Assembly (NCBI GenBank): GCA_004796375.1
Contig: QZLA01000406.1
Coordinates: 1-36,427 of the forward strand
DNA: 36,427 nt
Origin: Desulfobacteraceae bacterium
GTDB lineage: Bacteria; Desulfobacterota; Desulfobacteria; Desulfobacterales; Desulfobacteraceae
Direction of reading: 5' to 3'
Shown here: one piece after another, positions 32,290-36,427 of the stretch
How the letters are laid out: each line of letters begins with the position of its first letter
Numbering within the stretch: the first letter of the stretch is position 1
Position numbers and translations under genes: made by a program
Notes under the pieces: generated by a model
The model's input: only the letters and a program-made list of their open reading frames with translations
The model's database searches: none
Told to the model about the DNA's origin: nothing

Positions 32290-32784
32290 GTGACATCAAC
32301 CAAAGACAAGAAGCAGACCGCTTTGAGGATTACCTTTGGTATGGGCGTTATCATCCTGGTATTCCTGATCGAAATTTTCGGGCTTCATCCCACGGGTATC
32401 TACTCCTATGCCACCACCGGGTATAAATCCTACACCATCGGACTGAAGAAAGACGAGGTGTTGCGCCTGATCAACCAAAACCGGTCCATCAGGACCATGA
32501 GAGCCTGTGATCCGACCAAGGTGTACCGGCTGACCAGCAGAAAAGGGTTTGAGTTCACAGATGATTTGGCACAATCTGATCACTGGATCTGCTATGACAA
32601 ACGGGGCAGTGACTTTCTGTTTATATTCAAACAGAACAGGCTTTCCAGGATATTGATCCAGAGGATCAGGCTCGGCAGAAAAGACCCCTCCCTGATTTTT
32701 ACCCGGTGCAATCCCATTGTGGTTGAAAATGTGGACACCCTTTTAAAAAATCAATACCACTACAAAGTGTTTTATAAGAACTGA
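32290..32784 (+). CDS. Single-pass membrane protein, unknown function
   Basis: 164 residues if started at GTG 32290, which has AGGAAGG 8 nt upstream. An ATG at 32194 in the same frame would add 32 Gly/Tyr/Ser-rich residues but has no ribosome binding site. The shorter form has a clean layout: a basic N-terminus, one helix (about 13-31), then a soluble domain. '[16 protein letters not shown]' faintly recalls the helix of BamE/SmpA-like folds, but the rest does not confirm this. Two or three cysteines are present. It lies 16 bp before the cupin gene and may be cotranscribed with cupin and gpsA. Function unknown. Confidence 0.65.
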   Translation: MTSTKDKKQTALRITFGMGVIILVFLIEIFGLHPTGIYSYATTGYKSYTIGLKKDEVLRLINQNRSIRTMRACDPTKVYRLTSRKGFEFTDDLAQSDHWICYDKRGSDFLFIFKQNRLSRILIQRIRLGRKDPSLIFTRCNPIVVENVDTLLKNQYHYKVFYKN

Positions 32785-32800
32785 ATACAGGATTTTTACA

Positions 32801-33166
32801 ATGGCCTATCAAAGTATCAACTTTACTGAGAAACTGTCGCTGATCAAAGAACACTGGTCTCCCCGGATCATTGCCCAAATGAATGATTACCATTTCAAAC
32901 TGGCGAAGATCAAAGGGGAATTTGTCTGGCACGCCCATGATGACACCGATGAGGTGTTTGTATGTATCGACGGTGATCTGACCATTGAGTTCAAAGACGG
33001 ATCAGTGGGTTTGGGGCCGGGCGAGATGGTCGTGATCCCAAAAGGAAAAGAGCACCGGCCGGTGGCCCAGGAGGAATGCCGTATTCTTTTAATTGAGCCG
33101 GCAGGGACGGTAAATACCGGTGATAATCCGGGTGAGATGACCCAGGCCCGCACCGAATGGATCTAA
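32801..33166 (+). CDS. Cupin-domain protein
   Basis: 121 residues, one small beta-barrel cupin. Cupin motif 1 is '[16 protein letters not shown]' with metal ligands His44, His46 and Glu51; motif 2 is '[16 protein letters not shown]' with His85. All four ligands are present, so it should bind a divalent metal. AGGA lies 8-9 nt before the ATG. The reaction cannot be deduced. It is followed 41 bp later by gpsA. Confidence 0.88.
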   Translation: MAYQSINFTEKLSLIKEHWSPRIIAQMNDYHFKLAKIKGEFVWHAHDDTDEVFVCIDGDLTIEFKDGSVGLGPGEMVVIPKGKEHRPVAQEECRILLIEPAGTVNTGDNPGEMTQARTEWI

Positions 33167-33207
33167 ATCAGGGAGAATAGAATCCGGAAAAACGAAAAGG
33201 ACAGGCA

Positions 33208-34248
33208 ATGAACGAACAGATTGATATTCAGAATACAAAAATCGGCGTGGTCGGTGCCGGAAGCTGGGGAACTGCCCTGGCCAAACTCCTGGCGGACAAA
33301 GGGTTTAAGCTGGATCTGTGGGCATATGAGCAGGAGGTCAAAGAACAGATTGATCAGACCCGGATTAACCAGGTGTTCCTGCCCAACGCCGTACTTCCGG
33401 ACAATCTGACAGCTTCAAATGATATCCAGACCGTGGTATCTGATAAAGATATGATCCTGGTCGTGGTGCCCTCACACTGCATGAGGGATGTCTCCCTGCA
33501 GATGCAGCCCTTTGTATCTGATTCTTCCATTGTAGTGAGCGCATCCAAGGGAATAGAAAACAAAACCCACCTGACCATGACCGGGATACTGTCAGAGACG
33601 CTGCCCCGGGTTTCACAGGATCAGTTCTGCGTCCTATCCGGCCCGAGCTTTGCAAAAGAGGTGGCTGAACAGGTGCCCACGGTGGTGGCTGTTGCATCTA
33701 CATCCGCGAAAAATGCCACCTGGGTACAGCATATTTTTGCATGCCCGACGTTCAGGGTGTATGTCAATGATGATCCCGTGGGGACCCAGGTCGGCGGGGC
33801 CGTAAAAAATGTCATCGCTGTTGCGGCAGGCATTTGCGACGGCATGGATATGGGGCTCAATCCACGGGCGGCACTGATTACCCGGGGATTGACTGAAATG
33901 AACCGTCTGGGTATCCGGATGGGGGCTGACCCCTTGACGTTTCAAGGTCTTGCCGGGGTAGGAGACCTTTTTTTAACCTGCACGGGCGCATTGAGCCGTA
34001 ACTACACCCTTGGCATCCAGATCGGCCAGGGAAAGAAGCTTGAAGAGATAATCTCCGAGATGAGAATGGTGGCCGAAGGGGTGAAAACAACCCGATCCGT
34101 GTATAACCTGTCAAGAAAGCTCGGTGTGGATCTGCCCATCTGCCATGAAGTGTATCATGTCCTGTTTGACGGTCTGCCGGTACAGGAAACCATTGAGCGG
34201 TTAATGAACCGCAGCCTCAAACATGAACTGGACGGGATCACCTGCTAA
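33208..34248 (+). CDS. gpsA: Glycerol-3-phosphate dehydrogenase [NAD(P)+]
   Basis: 346 residues. GpsA reduces dihydroxyacetone phosphate to sn-glycerol 3-phosphate, the backbone of phospholipids. The nucleotide loop is GAGSWG (16-21), followed by 'SASKGIEN', 'LSGPSFAKEVAEQVPTVV', the catalytic Lys200 in 'GGAVKNVIAVAAGICDG', 'RGLTEMNRLG' and 'GLAGVGDLFLTCTG'. AAGGA lies about 8 nt before the ATG. The stop overlaps the convergent waaA end by 4 bp. Confidence 0.97.
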   Translation: MNEQIDIQNTKIGVVGAGSWGTALAKLLADKGFKLDLWAYEQEVKEQIDQTRINQVFLPNAVLPDNLTASNDIQTVVSDKDMILVVVPSHCMRDVSLQMQPFVSDSSIVVSASKGIENKTHLTMTGILSETLPRVSQDQFCVLSGPSFAKEVAEQVPTVVAVASTSAKNATWVQHIFACPTFRVYVNDDPVGTQVGGAVKNVIAVAAGICDGMDMGLNPRAALITRGLTEMNRLGIRMGADPLTFQGLAGVGDLFLTCTGALSRNYTLGIQIGQGKKLEEIISEMRMVAEGVKTTRSVYNLSRKLGVDLPICHEVYHVLFDGLPVQETIERLMNRSLKHELDGITC

Positions 34249-35522
34249 AAAAGAGCATCTATGATTTTTGTACAGGCATACCGGGTACCGCCCCGGTTTT
34301 TTTCGATGTAGGCGACGGCCCGTTCCCTTATCCGGGATCTGGGGGAACGCTCCTGGAGGATGTCGAGCATCCGGTCAACGGCCTGCTCCTTGTTTTCGGC
34401 TTTGTGTACCGTTCCCAGTTGAAAGATGTCGGGTTTAACCCACTTGAAATCTTCCAAGAAGGGCCCGGTAACAGTGGGGACGCCTTTAATTATCGGTTCA
34501 ATGAAATTCTGTCCGCCCAGCGGTGACAGACTCCCTCCGACAAATGCACAATCAGCCATTTCATAGGCCCGGTTCAGTTCGCCAAAGGTATCCCAGAGGA
34601 TGATCTTGAACGATACCTGATGGGTTTTGATTTCAGATTTAAGCTGCCAGGGTAGACTGGTACCTGACAGGTGCTCCTGCCATGCGGCCAGCCGGTGCAT
34701 ATGGCGCGGGAACAGGGCAACGGTCTGGGTCGGAAACTCCTTTAGCAGGTGCTCAAGCATCCAAAGGACCTGCGGCTCCTCCTCTTTTCGGATGGATGCG
34801 AAAATGGTGAGCGGGGCCTTGGTATCGATAAACATGTCCAAGTCCCTGCCGTGATATTGTTTGGAATTGGTCGTGTTGGTAGAAAGGGTGTCAAATTTGA
34901 TATTGGGCATCACATCCACCCGGGCGTTGGGAAACAGTTTCCTGTAGCGGGCGGCATCCAATTCACTGGTGGCCAGGATGGTATCACAGGTCAGGGCATG
35001 CCAGATCCAGCGGGTCCGGTAATACCCTTTAAAGCTTTTTCGGGTCAACCGGGCGTTCACGATCAGCGTCTTAATTCCATTTTTTTTCAGATAATACAGA
35101 AATGCCGGCCATATCTCTGTTTCAAGCAGCACAACGACCCGGGGTGATACCTTTTTAATATAAGCGTCTATGATATCCGGCTGATCAAACGGAAACCATG
35201 ACAATTGAAAATGAATGTGTGCCAGAGGGGGCACATCACCCAGTTCCTGGGTAAGAAGATCATATCCCTGGCGGGTGGTGGTGGTAATCAGAACACGGAT
35301 GGGATGAGGCGGATCAAGGCTCTGAATGATCTTGACCGCCAGCAGGGCTTCCCCTGCCGAGGCCGCCTGGATCCACAGGTCGGCGGAGGAAAGATGCGAG
35401 CAGCTCACGCGTTGTTTAAATCCCTGTGCCAGCCGTTTGCTTTTTTTCAGGAATGGCAGGGCACCACGCCACAGGATATTGTAAAGTTTCAAAAAATTGA
35501 GTATAAAGGCATTCTTTGTCAT
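34245..35522 (-). CDS. waaA: 3-deoxy-D-manno-octulosonic acid (Kdo) transferase
   Basis: 425 residues, the normal WaaA/KdtA length. The enzyme adds Kdo from CMP-Kdo to lipid IVA at the inner membrane. The N-terminal membrane-associated helix is followed by 'WIQAASAGEALLAVKII', where Glu58 is the catalytic base position of GT30 enzymes. 'VVLLETEIWPAFLYYL' and 'NARLTRKSFKGYYR' are characteristic, and the nucleotide-binding half has 'ALFPRHMHRL' and 'VGGSLSPLGGQNFIEPI'. It is divergent from an msbA-type exporter across 63 bp, a lipid A/LPS gene pair that marks the organism as Gram-negative. Confidence 0.95.
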   Translation of the reverse strand: MTKNAFILNFLKLYNILWRGALPFLKKSKRLAQGFKQRVSCSHLSSADLWIQAASAGEALLAVKIIQSLDPPHPIRVLITTTTRQGYDLLTQELGDVPPLAHIHFQLSWFPFDQPDIIDAYIKKVSPRVVVLLETEIWPAFLYYLKKNGIKTLIVNARLTRKSFKGYYRTRWIWHALTCDTILATSELDAARYRKLFPNARVDVMPNIKFDTLSTNTTNSKQYHGRDLDMFIDTKAPLTIFASIRKEEEPQVLWMLEHLLKEFPTQTVALFPRHMHRLAAWQEHLSGTSLPWQLKSEIKTHQVSFKIILWDTFGELNRAYEMADCAFVGGSLSPLGGQNFIEPIIKGVPTVTGPFLEDFKWVKPDIFQLGTVHKAENKEQAVDRMLDILQERSPRSRIRERAVAYIEKNRGGTRYACTKIIDALF

Positions 35523-35556
35523 GGGGACATTTCTCTCATGTTTTTAATATATTGAC

Positions 35557-35569
35557 AATACCCGGTATT
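35557..35569. promoter_or_regulatory. Palindrome in the waaA-msbA divergent region
   Basis: AATACC and GGTATT flank a single C, giving a 13-bp perfect dyad in the 63-bp gap between the divergent waaA and msbA starts. A TTGACA (35552-35557) abuts it on the plus strand, but a good -10 at proper spacing would fall at or just before the msbA start codon, so the promoters here are not resolved. Confidence 0.35.
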
Positions 35570-35585
35570 TAATAAATATAAGTTT

Positions 35586-36427
35586 ATGAAAACAAAACCT
35601 GCCGTCATTTCAAAAGAACGCCAGAAAAAGATACTCAGCATTGTTCAAAGGTACTGGAAACATTTGCTGGTGGCCGGATTCTGTATGGTTCTGTTCGGGG
35701 CCTCCACCGGTCTGAGTGCCTACCTGATCAAGCCGGTCATCGACGAGATCTTTATGAACCGGGATCAGCAGATGCTGATGCTCCTGCCGCTGCTCGCCAT
35801 TGCCGTATTCTTTGTCAAGGGTATCGGGGACGGCGGCCAGGAATACCTGATGAATTATGTGGGCGAGAAGATCATCAAAGAATTCAGGGATGCCCTGTAT
35901 GAAAAGATCACCGATCTGCCCATATCCTTTCTGCATCGTGAAAAAACCGGTGTGCTCATGGCCCGGATCACCAATGATGTGAACATTGTCAAGGCCATGG
36001 TGTCCACTGCAGTGACCAACGTGATCCGGGATGCCGGATCGGTGGTGGCGCTGACCTGCGTGATCTTTTACCAGAACTGGAAACTGGCATTCGGTGCAAT
36101 AGTTATACTGCCGTTTGCCTTTTATCCCATCGTCATATTCGGCCGCAAGGTCAGGAAGTTTTCCACCGGCTCCCAGGAAACCATGGCTGGATTGAACGCA
36201 TTCTTACATGAAACCTTTACCGGCAGCAAGATTATCAAGATATTCAACCTTCAGGATTTTGAGAAAGGCCGGTTCAGGGAAAAAACCCGGGCCCTGTTTG
36301 TCTATGAAATGAAGAAGATGATTGTCAAGGCCATCTCTTCGCCGGTGATGGAATTTCTGGGCGGTCTGGCCATTGCCATCGTCATTTACATCGGGGGGAT
36401 GCAGGTGATCAAAGGGACCAATACGCC
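35586..36427 (+). CDS. msbA: MsbA-type lipid A/lipid ABC exporter (5' part, partial)
   Basis: The frame runs from ATG 35586 past the window end, giving about 280 residues of the transmembrane domain of a type IV (ABC-B) exporter; the ATPase domain is not included. 'YWKHLLVAGFCMVLFGASTG', 'AYLIKPVIDEIF', 'LPISFLHREKTGVLMARITNDV' and 'NAFLHETFTGSKIIKIFNLQ' match MsbA, which flips lipid A-core across the inner membrane. The start has no clear ribosome binding site, but it aligns with MsbA N-termini. It is divergent from waaA. Confidence 0.88.
   Translation, partial: MKTKPAVISKERQKKILSIVQRYWKHLLVAGFCMVLFGASTGLSAYLIKPVIDEIFMNRDQQMLMLLPLLAIAVFFVKGIGDGGQEYLMNYVGEKIIKEFRDALYEKITDLPISFLHREKTGVLMARITNDVNIVKAMVSTAVTNVIRDAGSVVALTCVIFYQNWKLAFGAIVILPFAFYPIVIFGRKVRKFSTGSQETMAGLNAFLHETFTGSKIIKIFNLQDFEKGRFREKTRALFVYEMKKMIVKAISSPVMEFLGGLAIAIVIYIGGMQVIKGTNT

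Noticed and set aside
1..36427. Mobile element, prophage, CRISPR or tRNA genes
   Set aside because: I looked for transposase motifs, regularly spaced repeats and tRNA-like cloverleafs by eye and found none; gene order and codon style look uniform across the window.

Overview
This window looks like a chromosomal segment of a Gram-negative, probably sulfate-reducing member of the Desulfobacterota (Desulfobacteraceae-like). That placement is inferred from the gene mix and protein flavour: EtfAB, a peptide ABC importer, Bat/MoxR operon, FdhD, multi-cluster Fe-S protein and LPS/lipid genes. There is no rRNA or other marker in the window. I saw no tRNA, rRNA, CRISPR array, insertion sequence or prophage gene. 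Genes are densely packed, with many overlapping stops and starts.

Layout. (1) 1-2205: 3' end of etfB, etfA and a hotdog-fold acyl-CoA thioesterase (electron transfer / acyl-CoA metabolism). Facing them is an unannotated 47-codon gene (2277-2420, minus) with its own promoter, ribosome binding site and terminator. (2) 2839-9041: an aerobic respiration cluster on the plus strand: a DUF2231-like membrane protein, an exported DOMON-domain protein, a His/Met-rich SCO copper chaperone, then haem-copper oxidase subunits in the order I-III-IV-II, then haem O synthase (CtaB). (3) 9053-10475 (minus): exported fused MsrA-MsrB and a small four-cysteine protein. (4) 10733-19255 (plus): a TetR regulator, then a promoter with consensus-like -35 and -10 boxes driving moxR, DUF58, DUF4381-like, batA, a batB-batC fusion and a batD-batE fusion (the Bat aerotolerance type of operon).

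(5) 19242-24798 (minus): a complete dipeptide/oligopeptide ABC importer in the order binding protein, two permeases, two ATPases. A long perfect hairpin lies between the binding protein and the first permease. It is divergent from an M20 peptidase (25020-26135). (6) 26156-28628 (minus): a probable four-gene operon of a two-TM protein, an FdhD homologue without the usual catalytic cysteine pair, an FmdB-type zinc ribbon and a YmdB-type macrodomain. (7) 28836-32784: a small TPR-like protein, a cysteine-rich Fe-S protein, a 6-phosphogluconate-dehydrogenase-like reductase, a secreted protein and a single-TM protein, the last two of unknown function. (8) 32801-36427: cupin, gpsA, waaA (kdtA) and the 5' part of an msbA-type exporter, i.e. 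phospholipid and lipid A/LPS inner-core functions.

Taken together, regions 2-4 read as an oxygen-handling island: oxygen reduction, copper delivery, repair of oxidised methionine outside the cytoplasm and Bat proteins. The most unusual items are the 47-residue gene, the cysteine-less FdhD with its operon partners, the DUF2231/DOMON pair in front of the oxidase, and several perfect palindromes placed on or near promoters.
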